Shown in pieces: positions 24,368 through 36,495 of a stretch of DNA of 64,000 bases (position 1 is the first letter of the stretch; each line of letters opens with the position of its first letter). Made by a program: the position numbers and the translations under genes. The notes under the pieces are model-generated. The model searched no databases. It was not told where the DNA came from and saw only the letters and a program-made list of their open reading frames with translations. Source of the DNA: Umbilicaria muhlenbergii (Eukaryota; Ascomycota; Lecanoromycetes; Umbilicariales; Umbilicariaceae); the NCBI GenBank assembly GCA_000611775.1, contig KK106984.1, positions 526,364 to 590,363 on the forward strand, written 5' to 3'.

Positions 24368-24599
24368 GGTAGTATTCCCCTGATATTCAGTCTAGAAAGA
24401 GTACGCCGGAGCGCTTTGAGGTCTCCTAAAAAGAAAGGGGTCAATCAAGGAATTTTTGATAGATGTTTTCAATCAAGTAGGGCTAAGCCCAAAGCGGCTA
24501 GCTCCCTGAACAGTTCAGTATGTTTGTTCAGATGCACGCGTTTTTAAGCCACCAAACATCATACTTCAAAATGACGTCGTTCATAGTATGTTATACCTC

Positions 24600-25062
24600 A
24601 ATGCAGCTGCTGTCTCTGCCTCTGCTGCTGCTGCCTCTACCTCTGCTGCCTCTGCCTCTGCCTCTGCTGCCTCTACCTCTGCTGCCTCTGCTGCTGCTGC
24701 CTCTGCTGCTGCTGCCTCTGCTGCTGCTGCCTCTGCTGCTGCTGCCTCTGCTGCTGCTGCCTCTGCTGCTGCTGCCTCTGCTGCTGCTGCCTCTGCTGCT
24801 GCTGCCTCTGCTGCTGCTGCCTCTGCTGCTGCTGCCTCTGCTGCTGCTGCCTCTGCTGCTGCTGCCTCTGCTGCTGCTGCCTCTGCTGCTGCTGCCTCTG
24901 CTGCTGCTGCCTCTGCTGCTGCTGCCTCTGCTGCTGCTGCCTCTGCTGCTGCTGCCTCTGCTGCTGCTGCCTCTGCTGCTGCTGCCTCTGCTGCTGCTGC
25001 CTCTGCTGCTGCTGCCTCTGCTGCTGCTGCCTCTGCTGCTGCTGCCTCTGCTGCTGCTGCCT
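24600..25062. repeat. 15-bp tandem repeat array (CTGCTGCTGCCTCTG)n
   Basis: Perfect copies of the 15-bp unit run from about 24673 to the gap (26 copies), with variant units (extra CCTCTG/CTACCT forms) from 24600. The array continues into undetermined bases, so copy number is unknown. On the minus strand the unit reads Ala-Ala-Ala-Ala-Glu; other frames are also open. I see no splice or start context showing that it is translated. Confidence 0.95.
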
Positions 25063-25454
25063 NNNNNNNNNNNNNNNNNNNNNNNNNNNNNNNNNNNNNN
25101 NNNNNNNNNNNNNNNNNNNNNNNNNNNNNNNNNNNNNNNNNNNNNNNNNNNNNNNNNNNNNNNNNNNNNNNNNNNNNNNNNNNNNNNNNNNNNNNNNNNN
25201 NNNNNNNNNNNNNNNNNNNNNNNNNNNNNNNNNNNNNNNNNNNNNNNNNNNNNNNNNNNNNNNNNNNNNNNNNNNNNNNNNNNNNNNNNNNNNNNNNNNN
25301 NNNNNNNNNNNNNNNNNNNNNNNNNNNNNNNNNNNNNNNNNNNNNNNNNNNNNNNNNNNNNNNNNNNNNNNNNNNNNNNNNNNNNNNNNNNNNNNNNNNN
25401 NNNNNNNNNNNNNNNNNNNNNNNNNNNNNNNNNNNNNNNNNNNNNNNNNNNNNN
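25063..25454. other. assembly gap, 392 N
   Basis: A run of 392 undetermined bases directly abutting the 15-bp tandem array. The most likely cause is failure to resolve that array. Confidence 0.99.
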
Positions 25455-25582
25455 CTTCTAAAACACAGGTTAGAAAGATTATGGAAAAGGACCCTGAACC
25501 TACAGCTCTGCAAGCTGAACAGGTTTTTCAATACTGATAGCCTTCATTATATTCAGCGGCGGGTTTCAAACGCTTACAAGCA

Positions 25583-25678
25583 CCATAGTGAATGCAGTCC
25601 ATAGTGAATGCAGTCCATAGTGAATGCAGTCCATAGTGAATGCAGTCCATAGTGAATGCAGTCCATAGTGAATGCAGT
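25583..25678. repeat. 16-bp tandem repeat, six copies
   Basis: Six exact, back-to-back copies of CCATAGTGAATGCAGT, starting at 25583, 25599, 25615, 25631, 25647 and 25663. No spacers, so this is a minisatellite. Confidence 0.97.
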
Positions 25679-26513
25679 AGTATTTTTGAAGAATTTGCAA
25701 GTCGTGCCAAGCCCACAAGAAGCCTAGTCTTGAAGAGGAAAAAAAGCACCCTCCGGAACGGAAAAATCTACTCCACTAGCGGCCGAACGCGATTTGGAAC
25801 CCCTCTGGAGATTTAACATGAGCAAGCTCATGAATCATAGCCGATGGTTCCGTAATGCCGTGGCCCAACCTGACTTGCTTGAACGATACATGCAAGGAGG
25901 ACAAGCAGTGCTCAGAATCTGCTGTGTGCTAGAATGTTCCGGACTCTGTATTTCGCAGAGGACGGAGTCCTACTGGCAAGATTGGGTATCTACCCTGTTG
26001 TCACTGAGAGATAATAAATATTCCGAAATAGGCTGGCAGAACCACGCTTGTTTGCTGGAAGGCTGGCGAGGCTGGAAGCGCGCAAGTAAGCTGGGGTGGA
26101 GTGTGGGTGGCAAGCGCCCAGTGTGTGCCCACCAAGTCCCCTATTAGTTAGAGTAGCCGCCCCGTACGGAATACCAGTACCAAAATTGCCTCACACTTCT
26201 TTCTTTTCGTGGGGTTCCACTACCTCAGGCGCGCAAATGTGATTGCATGCATGCACTACCCAAAGCACCACCGTTGCCCGTCAAAACATCCATCCCCCGT
26301 GGACCCCCCCTGAATCTCCGCACTCCTGGCATTTCCTGGGCCTTCTGCCCTCCCGATTTGGATGTTCGCAGTTCGCACGGGCATAGTGGCAGCGTGGAGA
26401 TGCGGATTGTCGGGATCATCACTCTCTTCGCATTTCCAACTGTCCAATAGTCTGTCGCCCTCCCCACTAGGACCCTCCACCCTGCCCTCGGCCGCCCTCA
26501 CTGCAGTCTGCAG

Positions 26514-29500
26514 ATGAGCCAGGCAGTCGTCGACCCGCCAAACCACCCACACACTCCGCTGGTGCAGATCCTTAGCATCGCCATGGTGGTCACGATGGAT
26601 GGGTCTGTGCCCTCCTCTTACGCCCCCGTCATGCCTGCACGGAGGTCCTTGCCCGCTAAGCATTCTCGACGCCAGCACTCTCTGCCTCCGCCTGCCGATA
26701 CTGCAAACCGAGTGAATATTCAACCCGCCTCTACCGAAGTCATCTCCTCTCTCATCTCCTCGCTGTCTGTCATCTCCTCTCCTGCGGCGGACCACTTCAA
26801 TGCCTTGCCTAATCTAGCTTTCACACGCTCTACGCCGTCATCACCAAACTTCTATCAGCCTGAGCACCCTGGCGTTTCTAGGTCGCGAGGCTATGGCTAT
26901 AGATCGAAACCTGCAACGCCCATACAAACTGGCTTTGGCGGGGAATACGGTGCATACGACTCGCCTTCCGAACCCCCTGGTAATTATCTCTTACACCCAT
27001 ACGATGCTGCCATCGCACCTGTAGTGCGCACGTCGAAGCATCCAACTGCGCTTTTGGCTCCCAGCGCCCCGAAGCGTCATTCGTTGAGGAGGCGTCTACG
27101 GTCAGGCTCAGGGGGTTCACAAATGTCACTGAACAGGACCTTCGAAGAAGCGGGAAGCGTGGGAGCTCTCGACATTGATCCGAAGCCGAGACACTATTCT
27201 GCAAGTATAGCATCATTGGAAAGCAGAGGAAAGAGAAGCCTCAGAAGGCCCAGGAGTCTGGGTTTTCGGACTTCGCGAGAGCAAATCCGCGAGCAGTACC
27301 AGGTACGAGATCGACAAGTCGTCGAAGCGGCTCGCGAAAACAGCTCGGGCGCGAGGGTCAGTGACCCAGGGTTTAGGAGAGCAAGTGTCTCTTTACCCAC
27401 GTCGCCTTTGACATACGACAACCATACCGATGAAGACGCTTTCTGGGCTTCCTCACAAGCACCAGCGCGAGCTGCACCGTCAACGAAAGTTTCTCGGCTC
27501 TTCGGGTACGATACAGCACTCGATGAAGTCAACACCACCCCTAGGGGTATTGGCGGTGGTAGAGTAATACCCATGCGCGACTCATCAATGCGCCATAGAC
27601 ACGCTAAGCATCCGACTCACCGTAGGCGGAAATCTCATCCGCTAGAAGATAAGGTATCTCCGAAAAAGATTGAGTCTAAGGCGGAGGAAGAATATGCCTT
27701 CGTCGCGGGACCAGAGGAGGTTGCCAAACTTCCGGAAGAGGAAGTGGGCGAGGTTACGAAGAGGATCAAAGAGCTCCAAGAATTAAAGAAGAGGAGAGAT
27801 TTTTCACCAACGACAGACACGAAGGAGCCGCCTCGGGCAGCCGATAGACTAACCCCTGAGGTTGAGTTAGGGCCAACGCCAATATCACAAAGTTCATCAA
27901 GGCACCCCAGTGTTTCAGTGGAATCGCCGGGCGCCCAAGCCGGCGAGTTTGAGCCATCAAATGCAGCTCGGGGTGTTGCAACAGCACCATCTCCTCCGAA
28001 GGTACAGAGGCATGATCGCCATAGTGGATCTCCTATAAGCTCGACCACAACCAGGATCGGGCCCAAACAAATTTCTGGCAGCCCGACCGCGACTGCGCAC
28101 GAAGCGCAGTCCACACTGCCACAAAGGTCCAATTCTCGTTTGAGACGAATGGTGCGTCCCATTGGTGCTATGGGCGCAGAGGAAAATAAGAGGACGTTCT
28201 CGAAACGGTTTTCACAACCCATGCGTGTCTTAGAGGTTGAAGAGCGACCGACCAGCGCAGATTCTATTGATGATGCCGTAGAGGAGTACCTCTCATCCCC
28301 ACGTCTGACACAAAGAATCCACCATCCGCAGACTGGGCGGGTTATCTCGTTCTCTGATGTTGGCGACCCCACGGGCCCAGTGGTGTTTTGCTGTGTTGGT
28401 ATGGGTTTGACTAGGTATATCACAGCCTTCTATGACGAGTTGGCGGCGACCCTGAAGCTGAGGCTCATTACTCCCGATCGGCCTGGTGTCGGCGAGAGTG
28501 AGGTGTACGCAGATGGCTCGGATACGCCTCTCAGCTGGCCAGGTAAGACGCTGCCGTGGTCTCTTCCGCTGCCCAAATGTTAATTTTGTGCACTAGATGA
28601 CGTTCTTGCGATCTGTCAGCAGTTGAAAATCAATAGGTTCTCCATACTCGCGCATTCTGCCGGCGCAATCTACGCGTTGGCCACCGCACTTCGTATGCCC
28701 CAGCATATACGCTGTCGTGTACATCTATTAGCCCCTTGGATTCCTCCGTCCCAATTATCTGTAATTGGCACCCACCAGGAATCTTTACCCGTCAACTCAC
28801 TGCCTTATTCCCAGCGATTCTTAAGATCATTACCCACCCCATTCCTCAAAGCGGCCAATTCCAATTTTCTTAGCGTTAAGAGCGCTAGTGTTACCACCAG
28901 CCTTCCCAGATCACCGCGGAGGAGCAAACGGAGAAGCCTCAACCAGGGGAGTCCCACCCCTCGAGGAGCTTACGTTGATGTTCCAACACCAGTGGATGCC
29001 AGTCGGCGTAATTCCGCCACGTCACGGATCTTACAAATCAATGTTGAGGCTGATAGCCCACTTGCGAAAGCTGCCACTAACTTAAATGACCCGAACACCG
29101 ACCTGGCAGCGAAAGCGGTGGCACTCACGCAGGAGCAGGAGAAAGAGCGTCAAGCGACCTATGACGTTCGCCTCACCAGCGCCATTTGGAGCCTTGCAAC
29201 GAAAAAGGCGAATCCCGCCGTCGATCTCCTCGTCTGTCTCGAACGACGCCAAACGATCGGGTTCCGGTACGTCGACATCACCAGAGCGGTCGTTATCCAC
29301 CACGGAAGTAAGGATAGCAGGGTACCGGTGGAGAACGTCAAATGGCTAGGTAAGCTAATGAGGAGGTGTGAAGTCAGAGTGCTCGACGGGGAGGGCCATG
29401 GTTTGATGGCATCAGCAGTAGTGATGGGTAACGTATTAGTCGAAATGGCGCAAGAGTGGGAGGACTGGCAGCGCGTTGTGCAAGGCAAGAGGGCTTCGGA

Positions 29501-29528
29501 GAAGAGACCACCGACGAGCCAGATATGA
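26514..29528 (+). CDS. alpha/beta hydrolase with long disordered N-terminal region
   Basis: Two exons, 26514-28542 and 28597-29528, donor GTAAGA, acceptor CACTAG, phase 1; 986 residues from the first ATG. Start codons at 26583 or 26595 (MDGSVPSSYAP) are equally possible, since the first 28 residues look unconserved. Residues up to about 600 are Ser/Pro/Arg-rich and low-complexity, probably disordered, with basic SLRRRLRSGS-type patches that are likely phosphosites. The catalytic domain follows: GRVISFSDVGDPTGP, then FYDELAATLKLRLITPDRPGVGES (oxyanion and cap strands). After the intron, FSILAHSAGAIYALA carries the nucleophile serine elbow. A candidate acid sits in VIHHGSKDSRVPVENV and a candidate base histidine in GEGHGLMAS. 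The triad is therefore complete. The substrate is unknown, as is usual for this fungal group. Confidence 0.88.
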
Positions 29529-30345
29529 AGGGGGCTCTCATGCTTGGGTATCGAAGTTAACGTCGACAGAAAAGGAGTTATGTAATGCGTCTTCTTTATG
29601 ATACCCCTCGAGCATGTTCTATCGTGCATTAGAAGAATCGACACGGGAGGCGTTCGATATGAGACTCAGCACATCATGACTGCAAATAATCCTATCTAAC
29701 TTATAATACAACACTTTCCATTGGAGGCTTTTACATTTCTATGCCCACATCTATCGCGATAGATCATTTGTCAGCGAGTGTGATCTACAAGTAAGCACGG
29801 GTAAGGTGCATGTACCCCTTACCGATTGATTTTCACCAAGTCCTGCGGCGTGGGGAAATGTCCCTCTATTCACAACTTATGTCCCATACGCTTGACTTGG
29901 ACGCAGATCAGCTTAAGTATGTGGTCGGCGCTGTGCCCGGACGCTTGGTTGATTCCAAGCATTAACCTTTCAATCTGTGAACGATGGAGGTTATATCTAG
30001 GCTTCCTTGATATGGGAGATTAGAGAGCCTAGATTTCTTGACATGCCATGCAGAATGTTCTCCAGCATTGTTCTTCATCGTTGTTGCTCGTGTGCTTTCT
30101 GTCTTGCGCGTGGTGCTCGCGATGCCGAGTAGATTCTCCAGCATCCGCATATTATAGGTGAAACTAAGTGGTATACCATATACAAGAAGCCAAAGGACTT
30201 ATGCGAACTTGGTGCCGTGTCACTCCCATGCCCACCCAGTCTTCCTCGAACGCCTTCCCCCATGATTCCTTATATACATGCAGTCAGCCAGCCAATCCTG
30301 GACTGCCTGCCGGCATCATTACTCTTGCCACAGATGGGACAGCCG
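29529..30345. other. intergenic between convergent genes
   Basis: Between the hydrolase (+) and glutaredoxin (-) stop codons. Several short frames, none with family resemblance. No repeats noticed. Confidence 0.5.
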
Positions 30346-31287
30346 TTATTCTCTTAGCTTGGCTTCCATGATTCTCTTTCCACCCATGCTTTTCACCTTG
30401 TTCACCAACTCCCCCCCCGTGTCCAGCGCCGCCACATCATCCCCCCCACCTATGCTCTTGCCATTGATCAATACGTTCGGCACCGTCCTCCGCCCGGTAC
30501 TCTTTTCCAAAGCCGACTGCAGTTCCGCCCCTAGCGAATGCTCATCCAATTCGACTACAAAAGGGGCCGGGACGATGGTGTACTTGTCCAGCAGGATCGC
30601 TTTTGCTTTTTTAGAGTAGGGGCAGTATGATTTGGAGAATATGATGACTGTTCCCGGTCAGTGTATTTTCGCCCTTCAGCCATGGAGCCGCATGGAACCG
30701 GGTAGACCTACTCGGACTTCTCTTCAAGATATCATTCAACACGACCTCGACCTCATGCTCCTTCTTCATTTCCGCCGTCTCTTCTTTTAGCTCTCCCTCC
30801 TTTTCCACCATCGCCGCTTCCTTTCCTGTAGCCATATCCCACTTCTCACCCCCCTTCATCTTCTTTCTTCCCGCTACGCTTTTCTCTTCCCCATCCCCGT
30901 TCGTGCCCAGGGGAACTTCGTCTGCCGGCGATCCTGGTGGCGGCGGTGGCAATTTGGCCGGACTGCTAGGGTCTACCGCCTTCTTCGCTGCGTCTGCGGC
31001 ATCCTTTAGTTTTCGGGTAATGTCGGCGTCGGTGACGGTCTCTTTGAGGGAGGCCGCTTTGGCGTCCATGGCGGTGACGGTGCGCGAGTAGAAGTCCTGG
31101 GAGCGGGAGCGTCGGGCGTCGCCCTGGGTGAAGGAGACTTGCGTTAGTGGTCATGCGCTTGTTTATCAAGGGTGGCAGAGAAGACGGGTGAGTGAGTGTG
31201 AGAAGAGCATACGGTGAAGTAGAGGATCATCAGAACGGTGGCGGCGAGGAGCACCGCAAGGACCTTGATGCGGCGACTCGACGGCAT
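30346..31287 (-). CDS. membrane-anchored monothiol-type glutaredoxin (Grx6/Grx7-like)
   Basis: Exons 31213-31287, 30712-31123 and 30346-30647, all GT-AG, 262 residues. The N-terminus MPSSRRIKVL followed by AVLLAATVLMILYF is a signal-anchor, so the enzyme probably faces the secretory lumen, as yeast Grx6 and Grx7 do. A charged, Ala/Glu/Lys-rich stalk spans residues 27-160. The thioredoxin-fold domain begins IIIFSKSYCPYSKKAKAIL, with active site CPYS, one redox cysteine. It also has the TVPNVLINGKSIGGGDD segment, where TVP is the cis-proline loop and GG the glutathione-binding site. It ends ...MEAKLRE. CPYS is closer to dithiol CPYC than the CSYS of yeast Grx6, but the second cysteine is replaced. 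Function in glutathione-dependent redox or iron-sulfur chemistry is inferred from family. Confidence 0.92.
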
Positions 31288-32318
31288 TCTAGCTGGATAG
31301 ACGTGTGCCTGCGCTGGCCCGCCGATCGAGCTTGAATGTACGAGCGATTGACGTTCGCCGGGGCACGTCGAAGGCAGCCAAGTTCCAGCGGGGGTAGGAC
31401 GGGTGTGTTCGAGCGGAAAGTTTCCTCTTCGGAGCAATCGATCTTCTAGAATTGCGTCCAGACCCGTGGTGCGAGCAGCAATGACAAAGCAGAATGAAAT
31501 CAACGTCGGTCTTGGAGATGTAGGAGTCGAAACAACATGGCGGTCTGGAGGCGGTCTAGAGGTGATGGAAGTGTCGCTGAGGGGTTCGGTACACGGTAAG
31601 GTAGGCTCTTGCCAAGGGGGAATGCTTAGGCGTCAGGGACAGGGCTCGGCGCTCAGGGGCGGCCGAGGCCCACTTAACCGACATGCGGCCCCCGCGGCGA
31701 TTTCCCCGCCGAGGGACCGAGATGGTCAGGCTCCTCAGGGGTCCGGTCCAAATAAAGTGGCACTTCTGAGTAGAGGTGCGAGGCATCCAGGCGAACCCCA
31801 GCAGCAAATCAACAAGCGACTGCAATTTCTGGAACTCTTGTTGTCACTGCGGTATACGGAGCTCAATGGCTGGTCAAATCTACCGAATCATAGCCTTACA
31901 GTCTGAGGTTTGGTGCTTTGTTGGTTGGAGGGCTCCTTGTGGCAACTGTCGTTTACTGTGACCTTACGTCTGGCGTGAGCACAAGATAGGTGACAGTTGT
32001 CAGCTGAGGGTCCCCTCCACTACTTAGCATCTACGATAGATTTTAAGAATCGGTTTATGCAGAGATGATAGGAGCACGAATCCCCACAGCATCCACTTCA
32101 AGAACTTAGATATATCAAGAGGGCGCCCGGCTGGAGAAGATCAATTGTTCTGGTTCATGCGCCTGCTGGCGGTTTTCTTTCTACTCACGACCTATGTCCG
32201 ATACTCTTATGTGGTGTCAGGAGAAACAAATGAACTTCGGTGCTTTGCATTTGCCTTCTCATGAACTAGAGGTCACCACAACAGCGTGTTCAGCTGCGTA
32301 GCAAAAACATAGATATCT
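31288..32318. other. intergenic with MITE-like fragment
   Basis: Between the glutaredoxin start and the DPP III stop. About 31960-32213 resembles the 7.1-kb element: a CAGCTGAGGGTCCCCTCC motif at 31999-32018 and a right end containing CCTATGTCCGATACTCTTAT at 32191-32210. The remainder shows no gene. Confidence 0.5.
31960..32213. mobile_element. diverged MITE-like element related to the one at 7.1 kb
   Basis: The right end, around 32180-32213, shares most positions with the right terminal repeat at 7353-7388, including TATGTCCGAT followed by CTCTTA. A left-side internal motif at about 31991-32019 matches the subterminal motif of the same element. The left terminal repeat is much eroded. No coding capacity. 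Confidence 0.5.
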
Positions 32319-34947
32319 TTAGATATCGCGCTCGGCGAAACTCTGTATCATACCCTCCAGGGTGGGTTCATACTCCTTCAGCGTGACTTTTCCATCTTCG
32401 TCGAGGAGTGTGTTTGCCTGCACAAAGACCTTTCTCGGCGTTTTCCTCCGCAGGACCTCCTCCCTTACGTTCTTTCCCCACCAGTCATCCACGTGTGTCA
32501 TGTCCTCGTAGAGTTTTGCCCCCGCTTCCAGATCGGCCGTACATTTGTAGATGTGTAATTTCTGCAGATACTTCTCGACGGCCGGCCGACCATGACTGAT
32601 TATCTTATTTCTGTCAACCCGGATGTGCAAATCGGATAAATCCTTCTTGGTGTACTCTAGCTTCGTGAAGTCGTCTCCCGCATCCAAGAACGTGCGTAGG
32701 ATGCTATATCTCGCCTGCATATGCGCCTGCCCCTTCTTGGTATTAGCCTCGACTGCGAATAGACGGCCGCTGGAGTTGACTATCATACCCATTTACGACT
32801 CTTTGGGTCCCAAAACTCGAGGGCTGCTATTCCTGCTCTGGCCATGGAGAGATAGGAAGCATACAGCACATCGCCTGCCTTACCGTCCATGTCTTCCTGG
32901 CCGTTGCCGAATCCGAATATCTTAAGGATGGAAAAGTCACAGCTGAGAGCCATAGCGACGGCCTCAGCCCTGCATTCCTCATAAGAGGACGAGAGAGTGC
33001 CGAAGACGCTGCTCCATGTTTGGCCTGGTTTGTACCACGTAGTAATAGTTTTGTTGGTAATGGGGCTAATAGGCGGGTTATCAAAGTCGAAATTGTATTC
33101 GCCCGGGGAAGTCTCCTGGAGGAGCTTGCCAGTCCCATGCCCTAACAACTCATGAACTGCCACCTGGACTTCGAATGCTTCATCCCGGTTGTCTTGGTAC
33201 AGCTGGAGGTCTTCCGGACGAATGAACGGAACGCGCTCGTTAGATACCTTGGCACTGAGAACATTACCCAGAGAGACATTCTTGAAGCCGTGGTCCCGCC
33301 GTATATCTTCGTAGTTCGGAATATTGATGCCTGCGGGAATACCGGAACCTGCGAAGGATAGGACTTCCAGAGACGTGAAATCCGGGGCAATGAACGTGTC
33401 TCTCTCAAAATCTTTACTCCAGGGAAGCTTAGGGATCATACCCGGAGCGCCCTAATGGATTAGGTCAGCAAAGTTCTCTAGACGGAGCAGTACGACGTCG
33501 GCCGATCAAATACTTGGCGGCACCCCAGTCCCAGGATCAATGCAACACAAGAACCTTGTGTGAGAAATACGTGTGCTCCACGCATGCTTCACAGAGCGGC
33601 CCCAGACAGTTCTTCAACCGACCCAGTAGACTCACCTCAACGAGCTTGCCGAAGGCCCTCGTACGCTCTTTGTTAACCATTGCCACTAACCCCTCCCATT
33701 CCGCTCTGACACCGGCCGGATCGCGATACGACTCGATGAAGCCGATATTAGATTCGACCATGGGGCTTTTATCTTTGACCCAGTACTCCTGGCTCTCTGG
33801 AAGCAGATGTCAGCGCATTCAGAATTTATGCGTGACAGGTCTACGTACTCTTGAAAGCTTTCAGTGACCCAGTACCAAATGACTTGATGTAAGCATCCAT
33901 CATGTGCTTTTGCGTATCGTTGGCGGCCTCCAGCCCTGCTTTCTTGATCTCGACTGCGATCCGCGCCATCTCCTCCATATGGTCGCCATAGATAAGCTTC
34001 AAGTTCTTTCCCTTCAGCTCCCCATCTAACATCCATTGAGAGTTTTCCCCGACATCCCGATCTTCCAATGGTGGATTTCTGATGCCGGATGCGATTAGTA
34101 GCTCGAAATCCCCGTTTTGCAGCTTTCGTAATCTAGTGTTTTCCGGCAACAGCCCTCTTGTCGCAAGAAAGTCATTGACTGCTCCTATTTCCGCCTCCGT
34201 AACGCTTTCTGAATCAGGGTAATATGATGACATATGGCCCAGGTCAGGGTACCCCAGGTGCATAAGACCTGGACTTTCCGTCGTGGCATATACGCCCCCT
34301 GCGCTTCCGGCCTTGGTCTTTCCAAGGAGCTGCTTAGTATCGGCTGATACAGAGGCTAGGGCTTCGATCACGTCTGGAGGTACCCTCGGTATAAATTTGG
34401 AATCACCAAACCCTTTGTAATTGCCCCCATTTGCAAGAAATTGAGCAGCATACTCGAGGAATCCCCGAAGGGATTTGTCGGAGATGCTAGCCTCTCTTTG
34501 CAACTTCTTCCAGTCGCCTTGGCAAGTGTGGTAGAGTGCAATGATGAGCTGGTAGATGTACTCAGATTCGGGAGAGGTCTGGCGAGCTACAATCCTCGTA
34601 CCGATAAAGGACGCTCTGTTAACGTTAGTAAGGACCAGTCGAAGGGGATTGATGAACAAGTGCGGGCAGATTGTGTCACTTTATTTCCGAACATCAACAG
34701 AGTACCAGGAATTGGTCATGAGGGCTGCACGCCACCCAGTTATACATGCGGACAGGCACTTTACGAGTGGTACATCTCAGAAAAGAGCCACGGGAATAAT
34801 ACGTATGAGAATGTTTGATCTTGTTACTGACCGCGAAAGATGATGAGCATAGCGCTTTTCTTTGTCACTGAGCGCTTCAAAGTGCGGCTTGATTTCTAAC
34901 GCTACAACAGCTGGAGGATTGTCTGCGTAGTAGGAGCTCTCGTCCAT
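32319..34947 (-). CDS. dpp3: dipeptidyl peptidase III (zinc metallopeptidase M49)
   Basis: Cytosolic zinc exopeptidase that removes dipeptides from oligopeptide N-termini. Five exons: 34832-34947, 33849-34615, 33636-33796, 32789-33451 and 32319-32732; the phases close to 706 residues, normal for M49. The zinc motif HELLGH is in exon 4 ([16 protein letters not shown]), with the downstream zinc ligand in [12 protein letters not shown]. Other family blocks: [70 protein letters not shown] and [18 protein letters not shown]. The last intron was placed so that KW joins GQAHMQ, which recreates the conserved junction. The start is the first in-frame ATG ([15 protein letters not shown]). A longer mitochondrial isoform could begin further upstream, but no in-frame ATG is visible there. 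Confidence 0.95.
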
Positions 34948-36448
34948 CTTGCCGATGAGGCGAGGACCAGAAAGGCGGGCTACAAAATTTGGTCGGAACT
35001 TGTCCTGGCGCAAGGACAGATGCTATTGTTGTCAACGTTCTTGAGGTTCACCGGATGTTGGTGAAAGGCACAGTTCGTACATGGACTCGATGGAGTACGA
35101 GTTCCAGGCTGGGGGGGCAGAATGCAGAAGGCTTCTCAAGCGGGAGACCGCCGCCTCAGCCTCGACTACCAGGCCTGGGCTCAACAAAGTACCATGTAAG
35201 TGGCAGTCTGCAGCTGGGGGAGCCCCTCACAACGCAATATCAAAAGCGATGTTTTAGCGATGTTTGGGTTGGAACTGTGATTCTAAAAGCCTGCCGAGCG
35301 TCTTAAGGGAGTCTCTTTACTTTTGTACTGTTGACGGGGAGTCCTCGCTTGTTTTGACCCAAGCCCTTCAATGGCGCAAACTTGACCAAGTCTCAGGTGT
35401 TATGAGCTAGGCCTATATCCTGCATCCTCAAAATACCCGAGGTAGACATCTACGGTCTAGCGGCTAACGAGTGCCTGAGGAGCCTGACCACCACCAGATA
35501 GAACGCACGGAATCAGAGTAGCCTCTACTTGGACTTTGAGCCTGGGCTGTGTAACCCCCTCTGACCACTCTCGAGCCACTCAAGGGCCCCCGATCCTGCA
35601 ACCTCGCCCATATCGCCACCGCTAGACGCACTACCGCTTCCTTAAGAAAGCCAGCCTTGAATGTCTACCACTCCCCATCAAAAGATTGTATATTCATCAT
35701 GCGAGGCAGGCCCCCCTTTTCCCCAATACTTCGCTAAGGCATTGATTTCCAGAACACTCACAGCTGTATCATACATCCCTTTCGTCGTCAGGAGACTACA
35801 AACTACTCAACTGCAGAGACTTTGATTTAGGCGTCAATGTTATATTCTAATTGAGCTGTCTTCATTTGCGCCACTACGTCCATTCTTCAAACTTAATCTC
35901 TAGTCTTCTAATAGGTCCCTACTCACATGAGCACTTCAGGAATTATGTAGTCACTAAATTGGTTTGAGTCAATGGTTGTTCCCCGACCTTTGACATACCC
36001 GGCCTTGGAACCTTGCCCAACCTTGCCCTTTCGCCGGCGGGATCCTGACGAACAATACTGGTAACGAGAACGGCCAGAGGCTAAAAGTGAGGAGGCCAAG
36101 AGAGAGCTTCAGTACAGCCGCCTCTTTGTCAACGACCTTCGGCGCATTGATTCTGATCGTGGCCTCATCCTCCGCGGGTAAGCACATCGCACAAGTGTTC
36201 TCTGCCGCTTCGCTCCGGTCTCTTTTCCCACAGATTCCTTCCAGACCGCCGAAAGGTGCCTGACGCAGTCGGCTTCCTTTCTGCATAGAACTAGAGTTGG
36301 GGGAGCGGCGCTGCAATATGCTTACGGGGCTCTTCTCGCCGGATTTCCTTGCGGGGTGTACACCTCCATATATCGAGTCTGAAGCATGGTAGGCTGGTTC
36401 GGCCCAAGCGCTGTTACCACCTTTCGGTTCGGGCGGAGAACTGCTCGC

Positions 36449-36495
36449 TGTTCGAATCCCTGAATGTAGGTTCGAGTCCCTGAATGTAGGTTCGA
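36449..36495. repeat. 20-bp tandem units resembling a tRNA B-box
   Basis: Units GTTCGAATCCCTGAATGTAG and GTTCGAGTCCCTGAATGTAG are adjacent, followed by a partial third unit (GTTCGAG). The GTTCGANTCC part matches the RNA polymerase III B-box. No cloverleaf or A-box is seen upstream, so this is not called a tRNA. Confidence 0.8.

Larger units (their letters stand above)
23605..26513. other. gene-free, repeat-rich interval
   Basis: No convincing gene. Includes a 9-bp short tandem repeat (TGGCGAGGC type, about 23715-23750), a 46-G run (24321-24366), a 15-bp tandem array (about 24600-25062), an assembly gap (25063-25454) and a 16-bp tandem repeat (25583-25678). Long frames crossing the array arise because the unit is stop-free in several frames; they are not evidence of protein coding. 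The 117-codon frame at 25794-26147 matches nothing I know. Confidence 0.6.

Noticed and set aside
24520-25604. 300+ codon frames on both strands through the 15-bp array
   Set aside because: They exist only because the unit is stop-free and the gap is filled with N; composition is pure repeat and there is no start or splice context.
25583-25678. CRISPR-like array
   Set aside because: Repeats are back to back with no spacers, in a eukaryotic genome; it is a minisatellite.
25794-26147. 117-codon frame near the minisatellite
   Set aside because: No similarity recognised and no gene structure; kept as non-coding.
27635-28423. 262-codon antisense frame inside the alpha/beta hydrolase
   Set aside because: Shadow of the real exon on the opposite strand; low-complexity, Ser-rich because the sense strand is.
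36449-36495. tRNA gene
   Set aside because: Only B-box-like sequence is present; no A-box, acceptor stem or anticodon loop can be folded around it.
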